From Methylobacterium sp. 2A (GTDB lineage: Bacteria; Pseudomonadota; Alphaproteobacteria; Rhizobiales; Beijerinckiaceae): a stretch of DNA of 64,000 nt. The stretch is taken from contig NZ_VUOK01000018.1 in the NCBI RefSeq assembly GCF_009806555.1, positions 1 through 64,000 on the forward strand, read 5' to 3'. Below the pieces are notes generated by a model, which did not search any database, was not told the DNA's origin, and was given only the letters and a program-made list of their open reading frames with translations. A program made the translations under genes and the position numbers. Shown here in pieces: positions 42,795 through 51,988 of this stretch (position 1 is its first letter; every line of letters begins with the position of its first letter).

Positions 42795-44003
42795 TCAGGC
42801 CGTGCGCCGGGCCGCCAGCGCGAGGGCGAGGCCGAGCCCGGCGAGGGCCAAGGCTCCCAGCACGGCCAGTGCCGGCGCGGCGACGGCGAAACCCTCGCTC
42901 AGCGCATCCTGATAGGCGGTGATCGCCCAGGCATTCGGGGTGAGCCAGCCGGCCTGCTGCAGCCACGGGGGCATCAGGAAGCGCGGCACCATCGAGCCGC
43001 CCACCGCCGAGAGCAGCAGCACCCCGAAGGTCGAGGCGAGGTGCGCCTGCTGGCGCGTCGCCGCGAGCGCACAGGCGGCGAGCGCCAGCCCCGCCGCCAT
43101 GGCGGAGACCAGCAGGCAGGTGGCCAGGAAGGCCGGCCAATGCGGCCCGATCTCCACGCCGTAGAGCAGCCCGGCGGCCAGGAAGATCAGTCCCGCCTGC
43201 ACGACGCCCTGGAGCGTCAGGAAGCCGAACTTGCCGAGCACCACCACCGGCAGGCCGCCCGGCCCCGCCATCAGCCGCTCGGCGAGGCCGGTCTCGCGCT
43301 CCTCGACCAGCGACATCGCCCCCTGCATGGCGGCAAACAGCAGGAACACCGCGGTGATCGCCCCCGCGTAGTAGCTGATCCGGGCGTTCGCGGTGCCGGC
43401 GGCGGTGCTGCGCCGCTCGACCAGATCGGCGAAGCCGAACGGCTCCTTCCGGGCCCGCTGCTCGGCGAAGGCCTCGTCGAGGAAGCGGCGCTCGTCCGGG
43501 CCGATCTTGCCGCTGCGCTCGACGTCGGCGACGATCCGCGACAGCACGACGTCGGGCAGAGCCGCGTTCAGCACCCGCTGGAGCTGGCCGAGGGCGATCG
43601 GCGTCGCCAGGGCCTTGGCGGGGTTCTCGACCAGCACCACCGGCTGGTCTGCGGGGCCGGGGGCGCCCTCCGCCGGGGCCGCGATCAGGTCGCCGCGCAG
43701 GGCGAGCGCCACGTCGACCTCGCCCGAGCGCACCGCCTCGGCGACGCCGGCAAGGTCTGTCACGGTCAGGCGCGTCACCCGCAGGGACGGATCGGCCGCC
43801 AGCGCGTCGGTGAGGCGCTGCGTGGCGGCGGTGTGCGCGAGGTCGGCGAGGCCCAGATGGATGCGGATCCGGTCGCCGGTCGCCCCCGAGAAGATCGCAG
43901 CGAAGATCGAGAAGATCACGGTCGGCAGCACGAAGGCCATGACCAGGGCGGCGCGGTCGCGCACCAGGCTGAGCGCCATCACGCGGAACGCAGCGCCGAT
44001 CAT
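42795..44003 (-). CDS. ABC-2 type exporter, permease
   Basis: A 402-residue membrane protein with one N-terminal membrane segment (RDRAALVMAFVLPTVIFSIF), a large periplasmic domain and about five C-terminal segments, the fold of YhhJ/YbhS ABC-2 permeases. The family motif MSLVEERETGLAERLMAGP sits between the second and third segments. The stop of the ATPase gene overlaps its ATG (44003-44000), so the two are coupled. It probably exports a hydrophobic molecule; the neighbouring carotenoid genes suggest a lipid or carotenoid glycoside, but this is inference. Confidence 0.87.
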   Translation of the reverse strand: MIGAAFRVMALSLVRDRAALVMAFVLPTVIFSIFAAIFSGATGDRIRIHLGLADLAHTAATQRLTDALAADPSLRVTRLTVTDLAGVAEAVRSGEVDVALALRGDLIAAPAEGAPGPADQPVVLVENPAKALATPIALGQLQRVLNAALPDVVLSRIVADVERSGKIGPDERRFLDEAFAEQRARKEPFGFADLVERRSTAAGTANARISYYAGAITAVFLLFAAMQGAMSLVEERETGLAERLMAGPGGLPVVVLGKFGFLTLQGVVQAGLIFLAAGLLYGVEIGPHWPAFLATCLLVSAMAAGLALAACALAATRQQAHLASTFGVLLLSAVGGSMVPRFLMPPWLQQAGWLTPNAWAITAYQDALSEGFAVAAPALAVLGALALAGLGLALALAARRTA

Positions 44004-44974
44004 CCGGCGATCCCCGCCCGCAGGGTGGTGGTCCCGGTGTCGTTCGCCTCGCGGGGCCGGAGCGCGTCGAGGTAGAGCGCTTCGAGCCGCGGGGCGCGCA
44101 CCCGGATTTCGGCGACCGGCACGCCCTGGGCGGTCAGGGATCCAAGCAGGGCCGCGCCGTCGAGGCCGGCACGCTCCACCGAGCGCCAGACGAGTCCGCC
44201 CGGCTCGGCGGCCGCGAAGCCGGCCCGGCGCAGGGCCGCGGCGGCGGCATGGTCTGCCGGGACGGTGAGGCTCAGTTCCCGTTCGGGCGCCCCGGTGCGC
44301 AGCTGCGCCAGCAGGTCGGCGAGGCGGCCGGCGCGCACGATCCGGCCCCGCGCCAGGAACGCGACCTGCGAGGCCAGGCGTTCGGCTTCCGCGAAGTCGT
44401 GGGTGGCGATCAGGATCGCGGTGCCGGCCGCCTTGAGCCGGTCGAGGACGGCATGGATCGCGGCCCGGGCGGCGAGATCGACGCCGCTCGTCGGCTCGTC
44501 GAGCAGGACGAGGCGCGGCCGGTTCATCAGGCTCGCCGCGATGTTGACCCGGCGCCGGTAGCCCCCCGACAGGGTTCCCACCGGCCGCCGCGCGACTTCG
44601 GCGATGTCGGCCATCGCCAGGGCGGCGTCCACGGCCGCCCTCCGGTCGCGCCTTGCCACGCCCGCGAGCTGGCCGAAGACGCCGAGATTCTCGGCGACCG
44701 TCAGCTTCGGGTAGAGCGCGATCTCCTGCGGCACCCAGCCGATGGCCCGGCGGGCGCTGCCCGCCCGATAGGGATCCGCACCGCCGACCCGAACCGACCC
44801 GGTGTTCGGGGCGAGACGGCCCGCCACGAGGCGCATCAGCGAGGACTTGCCCGCCCCGTTCGGCCCGAGGAGCGCCAGGGTCTCGCCGGCCTCGAGGTCG
44901 AGATCGACGTGGTCCAGAACCCGCCGTCCGCCGAGGTCCAGGCCGACACCCGCGATCCGGACCAGGGGATCCAT
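44000..44974 (-). CDS. ABC-2 type exporter, ATP-binding protein
   Basis: A 324-residue ABC ATPase with Walker A LLGPNGAGKSSLMRLV, signature LSGGYRRRVNIAA and Walker B LVLLDEPTSGVDLAARAA. The H-loop is ATHDFAEAE. A C-terminal part of about 100 residues resembles the regulatory tail of NodI/YhiH-type ATPases. ATG 44974 is the natural start; the open frame upstream belongs to the DUF2141 gene in another frame. The gene order DUF2141-ATPase-permease is continuous and coupled. Confidence 0.9.
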   Translation of the reverse strand: MDPLVRIAGVGLDLGGRRVLDHVDLDLEAGETLALLGPNGAGKSSLMRLVAGRLAPNTGSVRVGGADPYRAGSARRAIGWVPQEIALYPKLTVAENLGVFGQLAGVARRDRRAAVDAALAMADIAEVARRPVGTLSGGYRRRVNIAASLMNRPRLVLLDEPTSGVDLAARAAIHAVLDRLKAAGTAILIATHDFAEAERLASQVAFLARGRIVRAGRLADLLAQLRTGAPERELSLTVPADHAAAAALRRAGFAAAEPGGLVWRSVERAGLDGAALLGSLTAQGVPVAEIRVRAPRLEALYLDALRPREANDTGTTTLRAGIAG

Positions 44975-44979
44975 CCGAC

Positions 44980-45441
44980 TCAGCGCCGCGGCAGGGCGCG
45001 GGCGAGGCGTACGCGCAGGGTGCCGCCCGGCTCCCGCAGACTGAAGGCGGCCTCGGCGAAGTCCGGCCGCGCCCGGCGTCCGGCCGCGCCCGAGAAGCCG
45101 TAGGATTCGAGCGGCAGGCCGAGCCCGGTCCGGTCGAGGCGGCCGTTGCCGTTCGCGTCCTGATAGGCCGCCACCGCGTAGGTCCCCGCCGGGACGCCCT
45201 GGAAGGTGAACTGGATCCGGCCCGCCGAGGCCGCCGCCTCCTCGCCCCGGGCGCAGGCCGATTCCGCAAGCCCACCCTGGCACAGGGCGACGCGCACCGG
45301 GCCGCCACCGGGCTCGATCCCGTCGATCTCGACCTGCACGGTCGCGGCCGCTGCCGGCAGGGTGCCGGTGAGGCCGCCCGCGAAGAGGAGTCCGGCGGGC
45401 GTGAGCCGTCGAGCGAGCCGCGAGGCTGCCGGCCGCCTCAC
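44980..45441 (-). CDS. DUF2141 secreted protein of carotenoid locus
   Basis: A 153-residue exported protein: basic start [17 protein letters not shown] followed by a hydrophobic segment to about residue 33. The mature domain, with VRVALCQGG and [20 protein letters not shown] then [19 protein letters not shown], is a DUF2141 fold, a small beta-sandwich family often located with carotenoid genes. Its role is unknown; periplasmic carotenoid or lipid binding is a guess. GTG 45441 overlaps the desaturase stop (GTGA). Confidence 0.85.
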   Translation of the reverse strand: MRRPAASRLARRLTPAGLLFAGGLTGTLPAAAATVQVEIDGIEPGGGPVRVALCQGGLAESACARGEEAAASAGRIQFTFQGVPAGTYAVAAYQDANGNGRLDRTGLGLPLESYGFSGAAGRRARPDFAEAAFSLREPGGTLRVRLARALPRR

Positions 45442-47027
45442 GAGGCCTCGCCGGAGGTGGCCAGCGGCGCGGTCTCGGGGATGCCCGCCGCCGCGGCGGC
45501 GCGGGCGCCGGCCAGTTCCTCGATCAGCAGACGGGCCGAGATGCGGGCGCCCTCGTAGATCACCGGCAGGCCGGAGCCCGGATGGGTGCCGCCGCCCACG
45601 ATGTAGAGCCCCGGCCCGAAGCGGTTATGCGGCCGGAAATACAGCATCTGCATCAGGTCGTGGGCGAGGTTGAAGGTGGCGCCCTCGTGGACGGCGAAAT
45701 CCTCCTCCCACTGGGTCGGGTCGATGATCCGCTCGTAGCGGATCCGGGATTCGAGATCCGCGATCCCGAGGAGCTTCAGCCGCTCCAGCACCAGGGCGCG
45801 GTAGCTCTCGCGCTCCGCAGCCCAGTCGATCCCGGCCTTCAGGTTCGGCACCGGCACGAGCACGTAGAGCGCGGTGTGCCCGGGGGGCGCCATGCCGCCG
45901 TCCGTGTAGCCGGCATGCTGGACGTAGAGCGAGGGCTGCATCGGCAGCGTGCCCTCGGTGATCTCGCGGATGTTCTTCTCGTAGCCGTCGGCCAGCAGGA
46001 TCGTGTGATGCCCCAGGCTCGCGGGCATTTGTCCTTCGATGCCCAGATAGAGCATGAAGGTCGAGCAGGAGAGCCGCGCCTTCTTGATCTTGGCGTCGCG
46101 CCAGCGCGGGCGGTGCCGCTCCGGCACCAGGGCGCGGACCACCTTGGCGAAGTCGCCGTTGATCAGCACCGCGTCGGCGTTGAAGGTCTCGCCGTCCGCG
46201 ACCACGCCGCTGGCGCGCTTGCCGTCGAACAGCACCCGCTCGACGTTGCTGTTGAGCCGGAGATCGACGCCCATGCGCCCGGCCAAGCCCGCCATCGCGT
46301 CCGAGACCGCGCCGCAGCCGCCGACCGGATGGTAGACCCCGTGCTCGTATTCGAGGAACGACAGGATCGTGAACAGGCTCGGGCACCGGAACGGCGACAT
46401 GCCGAGGTACTTGGTCTGGAACGAGAAGGCGAGGCGCACCCGCGGATCGGCGAAGTGGCGCTTCAGGTCGCGGTCGACGCTCCTTCCGGGATGCAGGTAG
46501 GGCAGGGCGGCCAGCATCGCCGGGCTCGCGAGGCTGCGCAGGGTGTGGAAGGCTTGCTGCAGGATCGGCTTGAAGTAGTCGAGCTTGGTCCGGTTCTCGG
46601 TGAAGAACGCCTGCACGTTCCGGGCGTCGTCGGGGGCGAGCCGGGCGATCTCCTGCTCCATGCGGGCGATGTCGCCGGTCGCCCGGACCGTCCCCGAGAT
46701 CCCGTTCCCACCCTCGAAGACGAGGTGGTATTGCGGATCGAGCCGTTCGAGCTTGACGTGGTCCTCCAGCCGCTCGCCGCAGCTCGCGAAGATGTCGGCC
46801 AGGATCTGGGGATAGAGGAAGAAGGTCGGCCCGATATCGAACTTGTAGCCGCCCGGCGCCGTCACGGTCTTGGTGCGGCCGCCGACTTGGGCATCCTTCT
46901 CGAACAGGGTCACGTGGATCCCGGCTCGCGCCAGCAACAGGGCGGACGCCAAGCCCCCCGGACCGGCACCGACCACGGCCACCCGGCGTCCGGTCAGCGC
47001 CCGCAACCCATTCCCAGACTGAAGCAA
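45438..47027 (-). CDS. Phytoene/squalene desaturase-family flavoprotein (CrtI/CrtN type), second copy
   Basis: A 529-residue desaturase. FAD motif: [20 protein letters not shown], with [20 protein letters not shown] next. The C-terminal signature is [20 protein letters not shown], as in CrtI/CrtN. With hpnCDE-type squalene synthesis nearby, it is a good candidate for the squalene desaturase that starts C30 carotenoid formation. The TTG at 47027 is preceded by AGGGAG seven bases upstream and gives the normal N-terminus, so it is the preferred start. It leads an operon with the DUF2141 protein and the ABC exporter. Confidence 0.88.
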   Translation of the reverse strand: MLQSGNGLRALTGRRVAVVGAGPGGLASALLLARAGIHVTLFEKDAQVGGRTKTVTAPGGYKFDIGPTFFLYPQILADIFASCGERLEDHVKLERLDPQYHLVFEGGNGISGTVRATGDIARMEQEIARLAPDDARNVQAFFTENRTKLDYFKPILQQAFHTLRSLASPAMLAALPYLHPGRSVDRDLKRHFADPRVRLAFSFQTKYLGMSPFRCPSLFTILSFLEYEHGVYHPVGGCGAVSDAMAGLAGRMGVDLRLNSNVERVLFDGKRASGVVADGETFNADAVLINGDFAKVVRALVPERHRPRWRDAKIKKARLSCSTFMLYLGIEGQMPASLGHHTILLADGYEKNIREITEGTLPMQPSLYVQHAGYTDGGMAPPGHTALYVLVPVPNLKAGIDWAAERESYRALVLERLKLLGIADLESRIRYERIIDPTQWEEDFAVHEGATFNLAHDLMQMLYFRPHNRFGPGLYIVGGGTHPGSGLPVIYEGARISARLLIEELAGARAAAAAGIPETAPLATSGEAS

Positions 47028-47200
47028 CGCCGCCGACTCCCTGCCGAATCCCCCGCCAGCTTAATGGTCAAGCTAGGCCGGACTCGGCGCGCGGCAATTG
47101 CTGCCGTTTGTCGCGCGCAGACCGCCGCGGGCCGTTAGACCGGGACGATTCGACGGGGCGGACAGCGTGACGGCAGCCGCTCTCGGGCGTCGCGGGGGGA

Positions 47201-48433
47201 TCAGGCGGCGTGACGCGGTTCCGGACCAGCCCGGTCGGAATGCCACAGCCACAGAGCGGTCAGGATCAGCAACAGCGTGGCGACGGCCCCGGTCCAACCC
47301 AGCGCATCCCAGCCGCCCCAGCGGCCGGACCCGAGGGCGCGGACCAGCATCGGGCCGGCGATCTGTCCGGCCGCGAAGGCGGCGGTCATCCGTGCCAGCA
47401 GCGGGGTCGGATTGTCGGGCCGCGCCTCGCGGGCCAGTTGCAGGCCCGCCATGGTGGCGACCATGAAGGTGCCGCCGACGAGAATGGCCGCCAGCGCGAT
47501 GGCCGGCAGGGTCCGGACGAACAGCGGCAGGGCCGTGCCGAGCGCCATGATGGCCTGCGCCAGCGCCCAGATCCGCAGACGAGACCCGTAGGCCAGGAAG
47601 CGCGCCACGGCGGCGACCGAGAGGGCGGCGGCGAAGCCGAAGAGCGGCCAGGTCAGCCCGAAGACGAGGGGATCGGGCGCCAGCGCCCGCGCCATCGAGG
47701 GCAAGAAGGTTGCCGGGACGATGTAGCCGAACCCGAAGGTTCCGTAGCAGACCACCAGCGACACTTGCCGGCCCCGGGAGAGCGGCGCCCTGGCCGCGGC
47801 CTCGCGCTCGGAGATCCGGGCCGTCTCCGTATCGGCCCCCGCGGATCGCGTCGCGGATTGCGCCCGGACGAACAGCGCGCCCAATCCGGCGAGCGCACCC
47901 AGTTCGAGCCAGAGCCCATGCGCCGGCTGGCGTCCGCCGAGCCAGGTCAGCAGCCCGGCGAGCGCGATCCCGAGCCCGACACCGGTGTAGATCCAGGCGC
48001 CCGCCTGCCCGGATTGCCGCCGGGCGAGCTCGGCCAGGCACCAGCCGCTCGCGCAGACCAGAGCCCAGGCGCTGAACACCCCCGCGGACGCGCGCAGGCT
48101 GAGGCCGAGCAGCGGAACCGTCCCGGTCTCGATCGCCGCCATGGCGAGAGTCGTCAGCGCGACGCCGAGCAGGCTCAGCAGCAGGCCGCGCCGCGGATCG
48201 CGCGCGAACCACGAGGCGGTGAGGGCGCCGAGGAGGTAGCCGACGTAATTGGCCGCCGCCCATTCCGCGCCGGCCGCCGGGCTCAGGGTGCCGTCGCGGA
48301 TCATCAGCGGCATGAGCGGCGTGAAGGCGAAGCGACCGATCCCCATGGCGACCGCCAGGGCGACGAGGCCGGAGGCGACGATCGGCCGGATCGAGGGCTG
48401 TTGCGCGCGGGTGGTGGGCGGCGTCGTGGTCAT
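47201..48433 (-). CDS. MFS transporter, YbfB/YjiJ family
   Basis: A 410-residue protein with twelve predicted membrane segments. The N-terminus VALAVAMGIGRFAFTPLMPL is the family signature (GxxRFA/YxPLLP). The C-terminal half includes FALVLP-like segments and PMLVRALGSGRWGGWDAL. Substrate unknown. It is divergent from a decayed LysR-type regulator whose intact relatives usually control such a neighbouring transporter. ATG 48433 is the family start. Confidence 0.87.
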   Translation of the reverse strand: MTTTPPTTRAQQPSIRPIVASGLVALAVAMGIGRFAFTPLMPLMIRDGTLSPAAGAEWAAANYVGYLLGALTASWFARDPRRGLLLSLLGVALTTLAMAAIETGTVPLLGLSLRASAGVFSAWALVCASGWCLAELARRQSGQAGAWIYTGVGLGIALAGLLTWLGGRQPAHGLWLELGALAGLGALFVRAQSATRSAGADTETARISEREAAARAPLSRGRQVSLVVCYGTFGFGYIVPATFLPSMARALAPDPLVFGLTWPLFGFAAALSVAAVARFLAYGSRLRIWALAQAIMALGTALPLFVRTLPAIALAAILVGGTFMVATMAGLQLAREARPDNPTPLLARMTAAFAAGQIAGPMLVRALGSGRWGGWDALGWTGAVATLLLILTALWLWHSDRAGPEPRHAA

Positions 48434-48504
48434 CGGCGATCCATGACACCGGTCCGCTCAGCTTGGAAAATGAATTTCTGTGACCTGTCGTTCTCCTGAG
48501 GAGA

Positions 48505-48921
48505 ATGATGGATCTCGAGGATCTGGAGATCTTCCGCTGAGGGCGGGGTGACGCGGGCGGCGGCGGATCTGCACCGGGTGCCTTCGAACGTGACCACCCG
48601 GATCAAGCCGTTCGAGGAGCGTCTGGGGGGCGCGCTGTTCCGCCGGCAGGGGCGCAGCCTCGCCCTGACGGAGGCCGGGCGCACCGTGCTCGGCCATGCG
48701 GAGAAGCTGCTCCGGATGGCCGACGCGGCCGAGCGGGACCTGCGCGGCGGCACCGTGCGCGGCGTGCTGCGCCTCGGCGCCCTGGAGAGTGCGGCCGGCG
48801 CATGGCTGCCGCCGATCTGTCGGCGTTCGACGCGCGGTATCCGGACGTCGCGATCGAGCTTCAGACCGGTACGACTCTGGCGCTGCGGCCGAAGCCGGTC
48901 GCCGCTGCCGAGGTGGCGTGA
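48505..48921 (+). pseudogene. Decayed LysR-type transcription regulator
   Basis: Pieces of one LTTR lie in different frames. ATG 48505, behind a GAGG site, opens MMDLEDLEIFR and meets TGA at 48538-48540. Reading resumes as GVTRAAADLHRVPSNVTTRI then KPFEERLGGALFRRQGRSLA, the winged-helix region, through LRLGALESAAGAWLPP. A second shift near 48820 recovers LSAFDARYPDVAIELQTGTT, then most of the effector domain is missing and a short tail KPVAAAEVA ends at 48921. At least two frame changes and a large deletion make it non-functional. Its divergent partner transporter is intact. Confidence 0.82.
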
Positions 48922-49120
48922 GCCGGCGCGATCGAGCGGGGCTTGGCGCGTGGGGCTTGGCGCATAAGGTTTGGCGCATCACGTCCCTTCGCCGGGGAGG
49001 ATTGCCCCGCTGTGAGGACTTGAGCCGGGATCGCGACCCGGCGATCGTCGCGTCGGCCATCCGCTGCCAGGAGCGCCCGCCGGGATGGGTGCGCGCAAGA
49101 CCAATCTGCGTCTCGGAGGT

Positions 49121-50425
49121 TCAGTTGCTCAAGCGGACGGAGGCGACGGCGGTCGAGAAGAGCTGAAGCATGGCGGCCGTGATGTCGCCGCCGGAGGCCA
49201 CGGGAAAGTAGAGCCCATCCGAGGCGCATGCTTTCAGCATCGGTCCGATCTGATTCTCATAGGGTTTGACATAGGAAACGTAGAAAGGATTGTCGTAGAT
49301 CGGCAGATACTGGGTGTAGATGATGCCGATGCGGACGTTGTTGTTCTTGAGCGTGTTGCAGGTCGAGGGGCTGAAGGGGCCGATGAAACGGCTGCTGGAG
49401 ATCTGAAACCCTGCGCCCTGGTTGGTGACGGTGCCGCCGGTATCCTCGACGCCGTCGGTCACGAAGAACAGGAACCGGATCGGCGCCGCGGATGTCACGC
49501 CCGTTCCGCTGGCCGGGATCGTCGCGTTCATCTTCGTGAGGGCGCGCTCGAAGTCGGTCTGATTGTCGGCCTGACTGTAATACGCGTAGGCGATGTCGAT
49601 GTTGGCCGCCGCCGACTTGATCTGGCTCAGGGTCGGCGTCATCGCCTGCAACCGCGTCTGCATCGAGGAATCGTTGAAGGTCCACATCTCCATCTGGAAC
49701 TGCTGGCTCAGCGACATGCTGGCATTGGCCTGATCGACCAGCGCGGAGACCGCATCCCGCAGGACCTGGATGCGCAGTTTGATGTTGTTGTTCTGGGCGA
49801 TGTGATAATTGTCGTTGAGATTGTCGCCGGTCACGTTGCCATGGTTGTCGAACGTGTGCTGGTGACAGGCGAAGGCGCAGCCGCCGGTCGCGTTCTTCAT
49901 GTTGCTGACGTCGGTATCGGTCGCGGCCAGCCCCATCGAGGGGGAGTTGTCCAGTAGCAGATAGAAGTTGATGTATTGGAACAGGTTGCGGGTGCTCGAC
50001 GAGGTTCCGCCGATGTTCATCGTCATGACCTTCATCATCGAGGCCAGACTGGTCTTCACGGTGGCCGTGTAGCTCGCCGTCAGGCTCACGGTCGAAGCCC
50101 CGTTGACCGGCGTGCCGGGCGTGAAGGACATGACCGTCACGCCGGGAACCTTGGCGGCCTCCGTCCGGAACTGCGTCTCCATGTTCTGGAGAGCCGTCGA
50201 CGAGATCGTGTTGGTCTTCTGCGACATGACCGCGAGGACGGCGCCGTCGAGCGCGGCGTCGAGCCGGGCCTTGGCGGCGTTGCGGCGCCCGTAATCGATG
50301 GCTGCGGCCGAGGCGAACAGGATCGGCATCGCCACGAGGGCGAAGGTGATCGCGACCTGGCCGGAGCGCGAGCCCCGGTAACCGGTCAGGGGCGGGCGAA
50401 TGGCGCGGCCGAAAAATAGCGACAC
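49121..50425 (-). CDS. TadG-like pilus accessory protein with VWA domain
   Basis: A 434-residue Tad-pilus-locus protein. The N-terminal helix SGQVAITFALVAMPILFASA (after a short basic start) is the TadE/TadG signal-anchor. A von Willebrand A domain follows at about residues 150-400, with LLLDNSPSMG, a MIDAS-type DxSxS, and an insert GGCAFACHQHT that has Cys and His found in this VWA subgroup. It may hold the pilus assembly at the envelope. GTG 50425 follows GGCGAGGG; the ORF to 50494 has no better start. It is the last of three coupled tad genes. Confidence 0.83.
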   Translation of the reverse strand: MSLFFGRAIRPPLTGYRGSRSGQVAITFALVAMPILFASAAAIDYGRRNAAKARLDAALDGAVLAVMSQKTNTISSTALQNMETQFRTEAAKVPGVTVMSFTPGTPVNGASTVSLTASYTATVKTSLASMMKVMTMNIGGTSSSTRNLFQYINFYLLLDNSPSMGLAATDTDVSNMKNATGGCAFACHQHTFDNHGNVTGDNLNDNYHIAQNNNIKLRIQVLRDAVSALVDQANASMSLSQQFQMEMWTFNDSSMQTRLQAMTPTLSQIKSAAANIDIAYAYYSQADNQTDFERALTKMNATIPASGTGVTSAAPIRFLFFVTDGVEDTGGTVTNQGAGFQISSSRFIGPFSPSTCNTLKNNNVRIGIIYTQYLPIYDNPFYVSYVKPYENQIGPMLKACASDGLYFPVASGGDITAAMLQLFSTAVASVRLSN

Positions 50426-50548
50426 GATACCCTCGCCGGTCGGGCGCTCTGCCGTGGATCGGTCTCGATGTCCGGCGGGAGCGCGAGGAAACACAGGTCG
50501 ATACGAAGTCGGTGTACTGTGCCCGACCGTCGCGATCGGGCACGGAGT

Positions 50549-51160
50549 TCAGAAGGTCGGGCAGACCGCGCCGCCCGGCATGACGATCTCGTTGACGGTC
50601 CGCTGCGACCACGGGATCTGCCGGGTGAAGATCAGACCGCCCGGGCCGAAGATCCATCGGTAGAGGGCGCTGCCGATGATCGGCGTGTAGGCCATCGAGA
50701 CCTCCGCCAGGATGTAGCGGGCCCCGTCGAACTGATAGGCGGCCGGTGTGGCCGGCAGACCGTTCGTCCCGTTGATCTGCCGGACCGGGCGCGGGGTCGC
50801 ATTCTGGGTCCAACTGGAGCAGACGCCGCCGTAGAGCGTGCCGTAGACGGACTCGACGCCCATGGCGTTGACGACGATCTGGAGGCCCGAGGCGTTCAGC
50901 GGCCTGAGGATCGCGGTCGCCGCGCCGGCGATCGTCGCCATGTCGGCGGAGGAGGGTTTTGGGTTGTCGGCGCGCCCCGAGAGGTCGGCGAGCGTGCGGG
51001 CGAACAGCGTCAGCTTGCGGTTCGCATCGAGGATGCGGGTCAATTCGACGGTGCCGAAATACAGGACGATGAGCACCGGAAGGACGAGGGCGAACTCGAC
51101 CGCGGCGATGCCCCGCCCGTCATCCCGGAAGCGCCTCAGGCGTGTCGCGAGGGCGGCCAT
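50549..51160 (-). CDS. TadE/TadG-family pilus protein (TadF-like)
   Basis: A 203-residue minor pilin-like protein. The N-terminal GIAAVEFALVLPVLIVLYFG contains the hydrophobic segment and Glu typical of TadE. The rest is a Gly/Ala-rich periplasmic domain with four or so beta strands and a Cys near the C-terminus. The start is ATG 51160, or GTG 51163 three bases upstream; both overlap the stop of the upstream gene. TadE and TadF proteins are small pseudopilins that help make Flp pili. Confidence 0.83.
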   Translation of the reverse strand: MAALATRLRRFRDDGRGIAAVEFALVLPVLIVLYFGTVELTRILDANRKLTLFARTLADLSGRADNPKPSSADMATIAGAATAILRPLNASGLQIVVNAMGVESVYGTLYGGVCSSWTQNATPRPVRQINGTNGLPATPAAYQFDGARYILAEVSMAYTPIIGSALYRWIFGPGGLIFTRQIPWSQRTVNEIVMPGGAVCPTF

Positions 51161-51783
51161 CACGAGCAGACGGACTGCGTGGTGTAGGGCTCAATCTTGA
51201 ACACGGTCGCGGCCTGGAGCACGCGCCGCCTGTTCGGCAGGTTCGCCGTCGCGGCGCCGAGGAGCGGAAAGAAGACCGGGACGTCGACGGCGGCCTGAAC
51301 CACCATGATCGCGGAGGCTCCGCCGCAGGTGTAGCTCTGGAAGTTCGGGTTCCAGTCGCTGACGCCGTTGCTGTTGATGGTGACGGGGGAGACCATCGTG
51401 GCCCCGGCGTAACTGGGAGCCTGCGTGACGCTGATGCGGACATTGGCGCAGTTGAAGAGCGTCACCCGTGCGGTGCCGCTCGGCTGCGTGCAGATCGCGG
51501 TCCGGAACCGGCTCAACATCGTCGCCGCATCGGTCGTGCCGGTATTCGCGGTCTGGAAGGTGCCCGTGTAGATCTGGCGCCCGGCCTCGACCACGGCCTG
51601 CTGCAGGATCTCCTGCTCCCAGGCGACCAGCCCGTTCTCAAGGCAGGCGCCGACCAGGGCGAGGAAGGGGAGCGCCACGAGACCGAACTCGACCGCCGTG
51701 GCGCCGCTCCGCTCACGGCACAACCGTGCGACTTGACGCGTCGGTCTCACCCAGTGGTGGGCGACATGGCTCAATGGTCTCAC
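51160..51783 (-). CDS. TadE-family pilus protein
   Basis: A 207-residue TadE-like protein. RSGATAVEFGLVALPFLALV is the TadE motif (Glu at position +5 of the hydrophobic helix). The periplasmic part has several Cys (CTQPSGTARVTLFNC, SYTCGGAS) that could pair. A GTG at 51783 starts the frame; the upstream region has no clear ribosome-binding site. It is the first of the three tad genes and its stop overlaps the next gene. No other tad genes (ATPase, platform, secretin) are in the window. Confidence 0.82.
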   Translation of the reverse strand: MRPLSHVAHHWVRPTRQVARLCRERSGATAVEFGLVALPFLALVGACLENGLVAWEQEILQQAVVEAGRQIYTGTFQTANTGTTDAATMLSRFRTAICTQPSGTARVTLFNCANVRISVTQAPSYAGATMVSPVTINSNGVSDWNPNFQSYTCGGASAIMVVQAAVDVPVFFPLLGAATANLPNRRRVLQAATVFKIEPYTTQSVCS

Positions 51784-51988
51784 GGTGCGACCCAGCGGGT
51801 TGCGGTACTGCGGCCGGATAGACCACGGAAATCTTACATTTTTCCATATGCGACCGCCGAAACCCCGGCGACCGATTGATATTGTTGTCTTTCAGGGTTG
51901 TGGGGCTGAATCTCTTTCAACCAAAGATGTTGCGCGCGGGCGGAAGGGGCCGAGACTCGGATCCCGGTGGCTGCGTCCCGGCCGGAGC

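Noticed and set aside
48940..48980. Repeated GCTTGGCGC-like units after the LysR remnant
   Set aside because: Three imperfect short units in a small gap; too short to tell from chance in this composition.
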